Both the position numbers and the translations under genes were made by a program. The notes below the pieces were generated by a model that had not been told where the DNA came from, searched no databases, and saw only the letters and a program-made list of their open reading frames with translations. 20,707 nucleotides of DNA from Candidatus Pelagibacter sp. (lineage in GTDB: Bacteria > Pseudomonadota > Alphaproteobacteria > Pelagibacterales > Pelagibacteraceae), in contig JAFJTK010000088.1 of assembly GCA_017880265.1 (NCBI GenBank), forward strand, positions 1-20,707, given 5' to 3'. This document shows, in pieces, positions 7,724 to 15,939 of the stretch. Each line of letters begins with the position of its first letter. The stretch's first letter is position 1.

Positions 7724-8314
7724 ATGATTAAAAAAATATATTTTCAGTCAATATTTTTTAGCTTCCTTTTTTCATTGGAAGCTTTTGCAGCTGAAAGCGG
7801 AGGTATGCCTCAATTAAATCCAGAATTTTGGATTTCACAAATCTTTTGGTTAACTCTAACGTTTGGAATTTTGTATATAGTTTTATCAAAATTAATACTT
7901 CCAAAAATTAGTGACAACCTAGAGTCTAGAAAATCACAAATTTTAGAAAATATTGAGGCTGCAGAGAAACAAAGACAAAATAGTGAAGAAAAGCTTAAAG
8001 AATATGAAGAAATTGTTTCAAAAAGTAAGATGGAAGCAAAAAATATTTTTAATCAAGCAAGAGAAAAGGCATTAAAAGACATTAGTGCTAAAAAAGACGT
8101 TCTGGATAAGCAAATTGATGATGAAATTGGCAAGGCAGAACAAGAAATAAAAGAACTACAAAAAGGTGCAGCCGATAAAATTAATAAGATAGCAATTGAG
8201 ACTTCATCAGAATTAATTCAAAAACTTATTGGTGCTGAGGTAAACAACAGTAGTATTTCAGCAATTGTAGATGATTTATCAAGAAGAAGTGGAGATAAAT
8301 ATTATGGCAATTGA
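7724..8314 (+). CDS. atpF': ATP synthase Fo subunit b' (peripheral stalk)
   Basis: This 196-residue protein, annotated atpG or atpX in some genomes, has a signal-like N-terminus (residues 1-22, ending EAFAAESGG). Then comes GMPQLNPEFWISQIFWLTLTF, which is the usual beginning of alphaproteobacterial b' proteins, and a membrane anchor at about 37-57. A long charged helix from about 62 to 170 forms the stator stalk. Having b' and b encoded in tandem is characteristic of photosynthetic bacteria and alphaproteobacteria. Its last 11 bp overlap the start of atpF, which implies translational coupling of the two stalk subunits. Whether the N-terminal leader is cleaved cannot be decided from sequence. 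Confidence 0.92.
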   Translation: MIKKIYFQSIFFSFLFSLEAFAAESGGMPQLNPEFWISQIFWLTLTFGILYIVLSKLILPKISDNLESRKSQILENIEAAEKQRQNSEEKLKEYEEIVSKSKMEAKNIFNQAREKALKDISAKKDVLDKQIDDEIGKAEQEIKELQKGAADKINKIAIETSSELIQKLIGAEVNNSSISAIVDDLSRRSGDKYYGN

Positions 8315-8801
8315 TGCAACTTTTTGGGTAGCAGTTTCATTTGTAATTTTTTTTGGAGCTTTAATTTATCTTAAAATTCCTCAGAAAGTTACTGAGATGT
8401 TGGATAAAATGATATCTGATATCAAAAATGAAATTGATGAAAGTGAAAAGTTAAGAACTGAGGCAAAAACACTGCTAGATAATGCACAGAATAAATTAGA
8501 TACAGCACAAACTGTAAGTAATGAAATTTTAGATGAAGCAAAAAAAGATTCGGACAAATTAATAATTGAGCTAAATGATAAATTTCACAAATCATCTGAA
8601 ATTAAAAAGAATTTAGCTGAAAATAAAATAAGCCAAATGAAAGAAGCTGCTATCAAAGAAATTAAAGATGCGTCAATTAAAATTGCAGTAGACTCAGTTA
8701 AAAAAATTATCACAACTTCCGTTGATAAATCTAAACTTGATGCAGTTTTTCAAAAAAACTTAGATGAAACTAAGGAAGAGTTAAAAAAGATTAACTCATA
8801 A
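8304..8801 (+). CDS. atpF: ATP synthase Fo subunit b (peripheral stalk)
   Basis: This 165-residue protein has an N-terminal membrane anchor (about residues 6-23, WVAVSFVIFFGALIYLKIP) followed by a long amphipathic, highly charged helix, the stator stalk that holds F1 against rotation. The ATG at 8304 was chosen over an in-frame ATG at 8271, because MAIDATFWVAVSF matches the normal N-terminus of b subunits, a GGAG lies at 8291-8294, and the longer form would add eleven unrelated residues. It overlaps atpF' by 11 bp. The F1 genes do not follow; as in other alphaproteobacteria they must be elsewhere. The next gene, crtI, begins after 39 bp. Confidence 0.93.
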   Translation: MAIDATFWVAVSFVIFFGALIYLKIPQKVTEMLDKMISDIKNEIDESEKLRTEAKTLLDNAQNKLDTAQTVSNEILDEAKKDSDKLIIELNDKFHKSSEIKKNLAENKISQMKEAAIKEIKDASIKIAVDSVKKIITTSVDKSKLDAVFQKNLDETKEELKKINS

Positions 8802-8803
8802 TA

Positions 8804-8832
8804 TTCTTACAATTATTTTAAAAAACTATAAA
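8804..8832 (+). promoter_or_regulatory. Possible promoter for the retinal biosynthesis genes
   Basis: The 39 bp between atpF and crtI is the largest gene-free stretch in the window. It holds a -10-like TATAAA at 8827-8832 and, 17 bp upstream, a weak -35-like TTCTTA at 8804-8809; CTTACA at 8806-8811 is an alternative with a shorter spacer. Transcription would start at about 8839, leaving crtI almost without a leader, and no Shine-Dalgarno is visible there. In such AT-rich DNA this match could be chance. No other sequence in this gap looks functional. Confidence 0.28.
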
Positions 8833-8840
8833 TTGTTAAA

Positions 8841-10298
8841 ATGAATTCTATAGTTATTGGTTCAGGGTTTGGTGGAATTGCAGCTGCACTTAGGCTTAGA
8901 GCTAAAGGTCATCAGGTAACAATAATAGAAAAACATCCTGACTTAGGTGGAAGAGCAAGAGTGTTTAAAAAAAATGGTTTTACGTTTGACGGTGGACCAA
9001 CTGTAATAACAGCCCCCTATTTAATTAACGAATTATTTGATTTATTTAAAAAAGATCCCAAAGATTATATTAAGCTTACTCCTCTTAAAATTTGGTACCA
9101 ATTCATTTTTGAGGACAAAACAAAATTTGATTACTCAGGAAATGAGTCGGAAATGAAAAATCAAATTCAAAATATAAATAAAGAAGATGTAAAAGGCTAT
9201 GAAAGGTTGGTAAATTTTACAAAAAAAATTTTTGATAAAGGTTTTACGGAGCTTGCAGATGTACCTTTTGATAAACCGTTTGTAATGATGCAACAATTAC
9301 CTGCACTTCTAAAACTTAAAAGTTATAAATCTGTGTATTCACTAGTTTCTTCGTATATTAAAAGCGAAAAATTAAGGAGAATGCTAAGCATGCACCCTCT
9401 TCTAGTTGGTGGAAACCCTTTTTCTACGACCTCTATTTATGGACTAATTCTATACCTAGAAAAAAAATGGGGGATACATTATTCGATGGGTGGGACCGGA
9501 AATATTATAAAAGGTTATGAAAAATTAATGAATGAGGTTGGAATAAAGATATTGAAAGAAAGTGAAGTTACCAAGATAATTTCAAAAAATAACAAAATTT
9601 CTGGTGTTCAAATAAACAATGAAAATATTATAGAAGCTGATAACGTAATATGCAATGCAGATCCTCCGGCTGTTTACGAAAAATTATTAAATCAAAATAA
9701 TAATTCACTTTTATTTAATTGGAAAAAAAATCGTATGGAATACTCCATGGGATTATTTGTGTATTATTTTGGAACAAAAAAAGTTTATGAGAACGTTGAG
9801 CATCATACAATCAAGTTTGGTAATAAATATAAAGAACATCTAGAGGATATATTTAACAAAAAAAAATTAAATGAAGATATTAGTTATTATCTTCATAGGC
9901 CATCAGCAACTGATAAATCAATGGCTCCTGAAGGTAATGATTGTTTTTATGTTTTGGTTCCAGTCCCCAACAATCAATCAAAAATTGATTGGAATATTGA
10001 AGGCGAAAAGATGAAAAAATTAGTGATAGAAAAAATGCAAAAGGATTTAATGCCTGATCTTAAAGAAAATATTATAGAAGATTTTTATCTTACACCCGAT
10101 TACTTTGAAAAAGATTTAAATACTAAATATGGTTCTGGTTTTTCTATACAGCCAAAATTTACTCAATCAGCCTACTTTAGATTTCACAATAAATCAGAGA
10201 TATATGATGGTCTTTACTTTGTTGGAGCAGGAACCCATCCTGGAGCAGGAGTTCCAGGCGTGTTGTCTTCTGCGAAGGTATTAGATAAAATCATATAA
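8841..10298 (+). CDS. crtI: Phytoene desaturase CrtI
   Basis: This 485-residue FAD enzyme converts phytoene to lycopene. The N-terminal dinucleotide-binding motif is VIGSGFGGIAAALRLRAKGH (residues 5-24), followed by IIEK and the LGGRARVFKKNGFTFDGGP block characteristic of CrtI-type desaturases. The C-terminal FAD motif is YFVGAGTHPGAGVPGVLSSAK (about 459-479), also diagnostic. Length is typical. The number of desaturation steps cannot be read directly; lycopene as product is inferred from the lycopene cyclase and Blh genes that follow. Its stop overlaps the crtB start (TAATG), so the crt genes are translationally coupled. Confidence 0.95.
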   Translation: MNSIVIGSGFGGIAAALRLRAKGHQVTIIEKHPDLGGRARVFKKNGFTFDGGPTVITAPYLINELFDLFKKDPKDYIKLTPLKIWYQFIFEDKTKFDYSGNESEMKNQIQNINKEDVKGYERLVNFTKKIFDKGFTELADVPFDKPFVMMQQLPALLKLKSYKSVYSLVSSYIKSEKLRRMLSMHPLLVGGNPFSTTSIYGLILYLEKKWGIHYSMGGTGNIIKGYEKLMNEVGIKILKESEVTKIISKNNKISGVQINNENIIEADNVICNADPPAVYEKLLNQNNNSLLFNWKKNRMEYSMGLFVYYFGTKKVYENVEHHTIKFGNKYKEHLEDIFNKKKLNEDISYYLHRPSATDKSMAPEGNDCFYVLVPVPNNQSKIDWNIEGEKMKKLVIEKMQKDLMPDLKENIIEDFYLTPDYFEKDLNTKYGSGFSIQPKFTQSAYFRFHNKSEIYDGLYFVGAGTHPGAGVPGVLSSAKVLDKII

Positions 10299-11149
10299 TG
10301 GCAGATCAAAGTTATTTATCAATATACGCAAAATCATTTAATTGGGCAGGTTTTTTCTTGCCAAAAAAAACTTATTTAAAATGTTCAGCATTGTATGATT
10401 TTTGTAGGGTCGCTGACAATATTGCAGATAGCAATGAAGCAATTGAAATAAAAAAAATAAAATTTTTAGATTTTCAAAATGATTTTAATAATAAAAAATT
10501 TGATAATCCTATTATTAAAAATATGTGGCAACTCATAAATGAGTTTGATATTCCACTAAAAGTCGTTCATGATTTATTAGATGGAATAAATTCTGATATT
10601 CAACAAAGTATAAAATTACTTAAAAAAAAGGATTTATTACTCTACTCTTATAGGGTAGCAGGAACAGTTGGCTTAATGATGGCTAAGATTTTAAGAGTGA
10701 ATAAAAAAAATTCGTTAAAATCTGCAATTGATCTTGGTATTGCAATGCAACTAACAAATATCTCGAGAGATGTTATTGAAGATCTTAATTTTGGAAGATC
10801 TTACATTGATCTAAATTTTGAAGAAATAAGATCTACTATAAAGCTTTCTGAAAGTTATTATGAAAATTCATTCTACTCAATCAAAGAAATTCCATTTGCT
10901 TTTCGTTTTGCTATTTTGGTTGCAAGGAGAGTTTATAGAAAAATTGGTTATAAAATTCTTAAACAACAAAATTTAGAAAATTACAAAAAATCAGGTAAAA
11001 TTTATGTAACTAATATTGAAAAAATAATTGAAACTTTTTGCTCAGTGTATGATCTAATTAAATTATTTTTGATTAACAAAAGTGATAATGATATTGAGCA
11101 TAATCATTCTTTAATTAGGGAAGAAATAAATTTAGATGAAAGAATTTGA
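10298..11149 (+). CDS. crtB: Phytoene synthase CrtB
   Basis: This 283-residue head-to-head prenyl synthase condenses two GGPP into phytoene. The first Asp-rich motif is FCRVADNIAD (residues 35-44) and the second is NISRDVIEDLNFGR (154-167). The YRVAGTVG block lies at 118-125. In the first motif the second Asp of the common DDxxD is Asn (DNIAD), but the two outer Mg2+-binding aspartates remain, so activity is expected. The GGPP synthase that would feed it (crtE or ispA-like) is not in the window. The gene ends 14 bp inside crtY. Confidence 0.94.
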   Translation: MADQSYLSIYAKSFNWAGFFLPKKTYLKCSALYDFCRVADNIADSNEAIEIKKIKFLDFQNDFNNKKFDNPIIKNMWQLINEFDIPLKVVHDLLDGINSDIQQSIKLLKKKDLLLYSYRVAGTVGLMMAKILRVNKKNSLKSAIDLGIAMQLTNISRDVIEDLNFGRSYIDLNFEEIRSTIKLSESYYENSFYSIKEIPFAFRFAILVARRVYRKIGYKILKQQNLENYKKSGKIYVTNIEKIIETFCSVYDLIKLFLINKSDNDIEHNHSLIREEINLDERI

Positions 11150-12200
11150 CTATATAATTATTGGAGGTGGCTGTGCAGGTCTATCTCTTGCCTATGAATT
11201 AAATCTTCACCAAAAATTAAATGATAAAACTTTGGCAATCATTGAGCCTAGGGATAATTATACTAAAGATAAGACTTGGTCTTTCTGGAAAATTTTTTCT
11301 CATAACTTTGAGGATTGTGTCAAAAAAAGTTGGAATAATTTTACTATTAATATACCAAATCATACAAAGCATTTGGAATGCAAAAATACTCCTTACCAAA
11401 CAATTGATAGTGGGTTATTTTACGACAAAACAATTAAATCTTTAAAACAGAATAAAAATATTTTTTTCCTAAAAAATTTAAATGAAATAAATATTAACAA
11501 TTCATTTATTTTTAATAGTGTTGAGAGTACTGCAAACAGTAAAGGAAAGCTGTGGCAACATTTTTCTGGTTTCGAAATAGAGACAAAGAAAGATTTTTTT
11601 GATGAAGAAATATTCAACCTAATGGATTTTGATTGTGAACAAAAAGATAGTGTTCATTTTTTCTATACACTTCCCTATTCAAAAAAAAGAGCGCTTGTAG
11701 AAACTACCTGGATTTCAGATCTCAAAAACTCATCTCTTCAGGATTATGATGAGCAACTTAATAACTATATTAAAAACCATTTAAAAATAAAAGATTTTAC
11801 AATTAACCATAAAGAGGTCGGTGCAATACCTTTATTTAATATAGATTATATAAAAAAGCCTAATCAAATTAATATTGGAACAGTGGGCGGTATGACTAGA
11901 TTAAGTACTGGATATACATTTCTTAATATTCAAGAGCATTCTAAGTATATAAGAAAAAATTTAGATAATATTCAAAATACTAGTTTATTTACACTAGGTA
12001 AAAAATACCAATTTTTAGATAATATATTTCTAAAAGTTTTAAAAAATAATCCAAAAGATATGGGTCAAATTTTTTTTAAAATGTTTGGCTGCCCTTCTGA
12101 AACTGTAATAAATTTTTTATCAAATAAAAGTAATTTATTAGAAGATCTGTCAATTATTTCTAAAATGCCAAAATTAAAATTTTTGAGACAACTTTTTTAA
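11136..12200 (+). CDS. crtY: Lycopene beta-cyclase CrtY
   Basis: This 354-residue flavin-dependent enzyme cyclises lycopene to beta-carotene. Signatures are DYIIIGGGCAGLSLAYEL (5-22) for the nucleotide-binding fold, the CrtY block DKTWSFW (45-51), LWQHFSGFEIE (139-149) and, near the C-terminus, GCPSETVINFLSN. It is slightly shorter than typical CrtY proteins but contains all the recognisable blocks. It starts inside the last codons of crtB (14 bp overlap) and is followed one base later by blh. Beta-carotene as product is supported by the presence of the carotene-cleaving enzyme next to it. Confidence 0.92.
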   Translation: MKEFDYIIIGGGCAGLSLAYELNLHQKLNDKTLAIIEPRDNYTKDKTWSFWKIFSHNFEDCVKKSWNNFTINIPNHTKHLECKNTPYQTIDSGLFYDKTIKSLKQNKNIFFLKNLNEININNSFIFNSVESTANSKGKLWQHFSGFEIETKKDFFDEEIFNLMDFDCEQKDSVHFFYTLPYSKKRALVETTWISDLKNSSLQDYDEQLNNYIKNHLKIKDFTINHKEVGAIPLFNIDYIKKPNQINIGTVGGMTRLSTGYTFLNIQEHSKYIRKNLDNIQNTSLFTLGKKYQFLDNIFLKVLKNNPKDMGQIFFKMFGCPSETVINFLSNKSNLLEDLSIISKMPKLKFLRQLF

Positions 12201-12201
12201 T

Positions 12202-13146
12202 ATGATAAATAATATAAAAAGAATAAACTTAAATCATTCTTTTATTTTTTTTTTATTTTGTAATATTATTTCTTTAATCACTTTTAAAGCTAAAAATTTC
12301 TCAATCTCTCCTCTAATTTGTTTATTATTTATTTTAGTTATCGGGGTATCACATGGATCTCTTGATCATATAAAAGGTAAAAGACTTTTAAAAATTTTTG
12401 ATATTAAAAATGTTTTGTTCTTTTATGTGTCATACATATTACTCGCTATTTTTATAATCCTTATTTGGGTTTTGTTACCAGCAATATCTTTGCTTCTTTT
12501 TTTAGTAGTTGCGTCATATCATTTTGGTAAAGAAGATACTCAATTTTTAACAACAAATAATAATTTAATAAATCAACTATTATTCTTTTTCAAAGGATCA
12601 CTGATTATTCTAGCACCTATGTTTTTTCATTTTAATGAAACAGTTGCAATATATAAATTTTTATTAATTGAAGATGAAGCTTTCTATACAATCTTAGATT
12701 ATATAGAAACTAATAAGATCCTCTTGATTGGAATTGTTTTAAGTACTTTATCAAGTGTTCTATTATTCATAAAAGAATTTGAAATTAAAAAATTTGTAAT
12801 TTTTCTAGATTATTTTTCAATTATTATTTTAAATTATTATCTTTCACCCTTAGTAGCGTTTACTTTATATTTTTGTTTTTTACATTCTTTAAGACACACT
12901 ATTACTTTGATATTTGAAATAGATAATTTTGATTTTAATAGTGGTTTAATTAAATTTTTAAAAAAAGCACTACCACTTACAATTTTAACAGCTATTTTCT
13001 GCTTAATAAGTTTGTTTTTTTTAAACAATATTTATGATTTAAACAGTTCTATTTTAAAAGTGATATTTATAGGTTTGGCGTCTTTAACCTTTCCTCATAT
13101 ATTGCTCGAATATTTATTAGAGAAATATGAAAAACAAAGCAATTAA
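12202..13146 (+). CDS. blh: Beta-carotene 15,15'-dioxygenase, Brp/Blh family (retinal-forming)
   Basis: This 314-residue, very hydrophobic protein has about eight membrane segments. Family knowledge: Blh cleaves beta-carotene symmetrically into two retinals, the chromophore of microbial rhodopsins. The conserved metal-binding histidines are visible: H51 and H56 in GVSHGSLDH, H107 in SYHFGKED, H228 and H232 in FLHSLRHT, and H299 in LTFPHILLE. It is the last retinal gene of the crtI-crtB-crtY-blh block. Its final 20 bp overlap the ispH start, which couples retinal formation to isoprenoid precursor synthesis at the level of translation. No opsin gene is in the window, so the rhodopsin partner is inferred. 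Confidence 0.93.
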   Translation: MINNIKRINLNHSFIFFLFCNIISLITFKAKNFSISPLICLLFILVIGVSHGSLDHIKGKRLLKIFDIKNVLFFYVSYILLAIFIILIWVLLPAISLLLFLVVASYHFGKEDTQFLTTNNNLINQLLFFFKGSLIILAPMFFHFNETVAIYKFLLIEDEAFYTILDYIETNKILLIGIVLSTLSSVLLFIKEFEIKKFVIFLDYFSIIILNYYLSPLVAFTLYFCFLHSLRHTITLIFEIDNFDFNSGLIKFLKKALPLTILTAIFCLISLFFLNNIYDLNSSILKVIFIGLASLTFPHILLEYLLEKYEKQSN

Positions 13147-14071
13147 CGTTTTACTTTCTGCTCCACGAGGTTTTTGTGCTGGTGTTGAAAGAGCTATTGA
13201 AATTGTAGAAAAATCAATTCAAAAATACGGTGCACCAGTTTACGTGCGGCATGAAATAGTTCACAATAAATTTGTTGTTGATGATTTAAAAAAAAAGGGA
13301 GCAATTTTTGTTGAAGAGCTTGAGGAAATAAATGATAAATCAAGACCAGTTATTTTTTCAGCTCATGGTGTTCCAAAAAAAATACCAGAAGATGCTAAAA
13401 ATTATAATATGACTTATGTAGATGCAACATGTCCTCTTGTTTCTAAAGTGCACAGAGAAGCTGAAAATTTAAATAAAGCTGGCTACCATATAATTTTAAT
13501 TGGCCATAAAAACCACCCTGAGGTTATAGGCACTATGGGTCAATTACCTGATGGATCAATTGATCTTGTACAAAATGAAGAAGAGGCAAAAAATTATGAG
13601 AATAAAGATAATAAAAAAATTGCATTTGTTACTCAGACAACTTTATCTGTAGACGATACAAAAGATATTATTCAAATTTTAAAAAAAAGATTTGAAAACA
13701 TAAGAGAACCTCAAAAAGAAGATATTTGTTACGCAACAACAAATAGGCAAATGGCTGTTAAAAATATAGCTAAAAATTGCGATATGTTTTTTATAATTGG
13801 TAGTAGAAATTCTTCAAACTCAGTTAGACTTGTGGAAGTTGCTAAAAAATCTGGCTGTGAAAATTCAATGTTAATCCATTCAGAAAGTGAAATACCCTAT
13901 GATAAAATTCAAAATTCAAATACTATTGGTATTTCATCTGGAGCTTCGGCGCCTGAAATATTAGTAGATAATTTTATTAGTGAATTAAAAAATAGATTTA
14001 CTATTAAGATAGATGAAGTAGAAATAATTAAAGAAGACGTAGTATTTAAAATCCCAAATAAATTAAATTAA
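13127..14071 (+). CDS. ispH: 4-hydroxy-3-methylbut-2-enyl diphosphate reductase IspH (LytB)
   Basis: This 314-residue iron-sulfur enzyme performs the last step of the MEP pathway, giving IPP and DMAPP. The three cluster cysteines are C17 (PRGFCAGVERA), C102 (DATCPLVSKVH) and C201 (DICYATTNRQ). Conserved histidines are in VRHEIVHNKF, SAHGVP and IGHKNHPEV, and the acid/base TTNRQ segment is intact. Full length is normal. It precedes thrB without a single spacer base. ispH-thrB-rnhA is a common alphaproteobacterial order; placement directly behind retinal genes supplies precursors to the same pathway (inference). The ATG at 13127 lies inside blh and is preferred because it puts RGFCAGV at the usual distance from the N-terminus. 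Confidence 0.97.
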   Translation: MKNKAINVLLSAPRGFCAGVERAIEIVEKSIQKYGAPVYVRHEIVHNKFVVDDLKKKGAIFVEELEEINDKSRPVIFSAHGVPKKIPEDAKNYNMTYVDATCPLVSKVHREAENLNKAGYHIILIGHKNHPEVIGTMGQLPDGSIDLVQNEEEAKNYENKDNKKIAFVTQTTLSVDDTKDIIQILKKRFENIREPQKEDICYATTNRQMAVKNIAKNCDMFFIIGSRNSSNSVRLVEVAKKSGCENSMLIHSESEIPYDKIQNSNTIGISSGASAPEILVDNFISELKNRFTIKIDEVEIIKEDVVFKIPNKLN

Positions 14072-15037
14072 ATGGCTGTTTACACAAAGATTAATAAGAA
14101 AGACATTGATTCAATTAACAATCAGTTTGAAATGGAAAAAATTATGCATTTCAAGGGCATAAAGAAAGGAATTGAAAATACAAATTACTTATTAAAAACA
14201 AAAAAAAATAAGTTCATTTTAACAATTTTTGAAAAAAGAGTTTCGAACAGAGAGATACCTTTTTTTATGAAACTAATGGAGATCTTAAATAACTCTAATA
14301 TTAGCTGTCCAAAACCTCTGAAAAGTAAAAAAGGATTACACTTAATAAATTTAAAAAATAAAAAAGCATGCATTGTTTCTTTCTTACACGGAAAAGATAA
14401 AACTAAATTAAATTTAAATAATTGTTTTGAAGTTGGTAAAGTAATTGCAAATATCCATGAAATTACTAAAAAAATAGGCATATCCAGAAAAAATTCAATG
14501 GGTATCAAAGAGTTGGGACCATTATTAAAAAGTATAAAATTTAAATCAAAAAAATTTAATAATTTACAAAATTTTTTAGCAAATAACTTAAAAGATATAA
14601 AAAAAAATTGGCCCTCAAAACTTCCTCAAGGAGTAATTCATGGTGATTTATTTATAGATAATATTTTTTTTAATAAAAATAAATTGTCAGGAGTAATTGA
14701 CTTTTATTTTGCTGCAAATGATATCTTTATGTATGAAATTGCAATCTGCATCAATGCTCTTTGTTTTGATTATAAAAATCAAAAATTTGTGATGAATAAG
14801 CAAAAAATTAAAAAATTAATAAAAGGCTACGAAAGTGTTAAAGAAATTTCATTAAAAGAAAAAAAATCATTAAATATCTTATGCAGGGGTGCTGCAATGA
14901 GGTATCTTTTAACTAGATTATATGATTATTCAAATACTCCTAAAACAGCATTGATTAAAATTAAAGATCCTAATGAGTATTATCAAAAACTTATTACGCA
15001 TAATAACTTAAAGTCTTACAAAGATTATTTAAATTAA
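14072..15037 (+). CDS. thrB: Homoserine kinase ThrB, aminoglycoside-phosphotransferase-fold type
   Basis: This 321-residue protein is of the APH/choline-kinase fold, the form of homoserine kinase used by alphaproteobacteria and pseudomonads rather than the GHMP-type enzyme of E. coli. The catalytic loop is GVIHGDLFIDNIFF (187-200), with H190, D192 and N197. The metal-binding DF is in GVIDFYFAAND (207-217). The early KGIENTNYLLKT segment is the ThrB nucleotide-binding loop. It makes O-phosphohomoserine, the substrate of the threonine synthase encoded at 15939-17309 on the other strand. It begins directly after the ispH stop and its own stop overlaps the rnhA start (TAATG). Confidence 0.9.
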   Translation: MAVYTKINKKDIDSINNQFEMEKIMHFKGIKKGIENTNYLLKTKKNKFILTIFEKRVSNREIPFFMKLMEILNNSNISCPKPLKSKKGLHLINLKNKKACIVSFLHGKDKTKLNLNNCFEVGKVIANIHEITKKIGISRKNSMGIKELGPLLKSIKFKSKKFNNLQNFLANNLKDIKKNWPSKLPQGVIHGDLFIDNIFFNKNKLSGVIDFYFAANDIFMYEIAICINALCFDYKNQKFVMNKQKIKKLIKGYESVKEISLKEKKSLNILCRGAAMRYLLTRLYDYSNTPKTALIKIKDPNEYYQKLITHNNLKSYKDYLN

Positions 15038-15462
15038 TGATTGAAATCTATACTGATGGTTCTTGTTTAACAAACCCTGGGCATGGTGGTTGGGCAGCAA
15101 TAATCAATGAAAATGGAAAAATAAAAAAAATAAGTGGTAATGAAAAAAATACTACCAATAATAGAATGGAATTATTGGCGCCTATTAATGCGTTGAAAAA
15201 AATAAATGCCAGTTCACAAATAACAATTTATACAGACTCACAATATGTGAAACTTGGAATTACAGAATGGATAAATAAGTGGATCATAAATAATTGGCAA
15301 ACATCAAAAAAAGAAGATGTAAAAAATAAAGACTTATGGATTGAATTATATGATTTAAATAAATCTTTAAATGTAAAGTGGAATTGGGTGAAAGCTCACG
15401 CGGGAAATCCTATGAATGAAGAAGTAGATTTAATGGCAAAAAAAGCTGCAAATTTAGACTAA
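15037..15462 (+). CDS. rnhA: Ribonuclease HI
   Basis: This 141-residue enzyme degrades RNA in RNA-DNA hybrids. The full active-site set is visible: D7 (YTDGSC), E45 (NNRMELL), D67 (YTDSQYV), H121 (KAHAGNP) and D131 (EEVDLMA), each offset by three from the E. coli enzyme (D10, E48, D70, H124, D134). The basic-handle region (ITEWINKWIINNW) is present. It is the last gene of the fifteen-gene + strand run and overlaps the peroxiredoxin gene tail to tail by 9 bp, so no conventional terminator fits between the two genes. Confidence 0.96.
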   Translation: MIEIYTDGSCLTNPGHGGWAAIINENGKIKKISGNEKNTTNNRMELLAPINALKKINASSQITIYTDSQYVKLGITEWINKWIINNWQTSKKEDVKNKDLWIELYDLNKSLNVKWNWVKAHAGNPMNEEVDLMAKKAANLD

Positions 15463-15939
15463 CTTAATAAAGTTTTCAGCAGCAGAAATTTCACAAGATC
15501 CGGTATCTTCCTCTTCTTGTAATTTAACAATCTTTAAATTATCGACTAACATTGTATACCTATTAGATCTAACACCAAGTCCCCTTGCACTTTTATCTAC
15601 ATCAGCTCCAATTCCTTTAGTAAAATTTAAAAATGGATCTCCAACCATTAATATCTTGTCTCCAACATTATGTTCTTTGCCCCAGGCATTCATGACAAAT
15701 GGATCATTCACTGAAATACAAATTATGTGGTCAATTCCTTTTTCTTTATATTGCTCAAACATGTTCACATATCCTGGGAGATGTTTTGCAGAGCATACAG
15801 AAGTGTAAGCTCCTGGAAGGCCAAAAATAACTACTTTTTTATCCTTTAAAAATATTTGAGTATTTTTTTTAACAGGTTCTCCATCCTCCATAACAAAAAC
15901 ATCTACATTAGGGATTTGATCATTTTCTTTTATATGCAT
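15454..15939 (-). CDS. Peroxiredoxin, Prx5 type (thiol-dependent peroxidase)
   Basis: This 161-residue protein has the peroxidatic motif PGAYTSVCS (residues 42-50) with P42, T46 and C49, and the conserved arginine R127 in RSNRYTMLVD. A C-terminal cysteine, C149 (DTGSCEIS), lies where the resolving cysteine of atypical 2-Cys Prx5 proteins is found; C74 is a third cysteine. It has no signal peptide, so it is cytosolic, reducing H2O2 and organic peroxides with thiols. The gene follows thrC with a TAATG overlap and closes the cytochrome oxidase run. This suggests co-expression of peroxide defence with respiration, though linkage of this gene to the ispH-thrB-rnhA region is also common in relatives. 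Its 3' end overlaps rnhA. Confidence 0.9.
   Translation of the reverse strand: MHIKENDQIPNVDVFVMEDGEPVKKNTQIFLKDKKVVIFGLPGAYTSVCSAKHLPGYVNMFEQYKEKGIDHIICISVNDPFVMNAWGKEHNVGDKILMVGDPFLNFTKGIGADVDKSARGLGVRSNRYTMLVDNLKIVKLQEEEDTGSCEISAAENFIKLV

Noticed and set aside
8271..8303. Upstream ATG for atpF adding eleven residues
   Set aside because: The ATG at 8304 gives the standard b-subunit N-terminus and has a GGAG at suitable distance.
10417..10431. CrtB as an inactive synthase because DDxxD reads DNIAD
   Set aside because: The outer aspartates of the first motif and the complete second motif (DVIED) are retained, and the neighbouring pathway genes are intact.
15442..15485. GCTGC / GCAGC inverted pair around the rnhA-peroxiredoxin junction as a terminator
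   Set aside because: The arms are only 5 bp and separated by about 30 bases, so the stem is not convincing.
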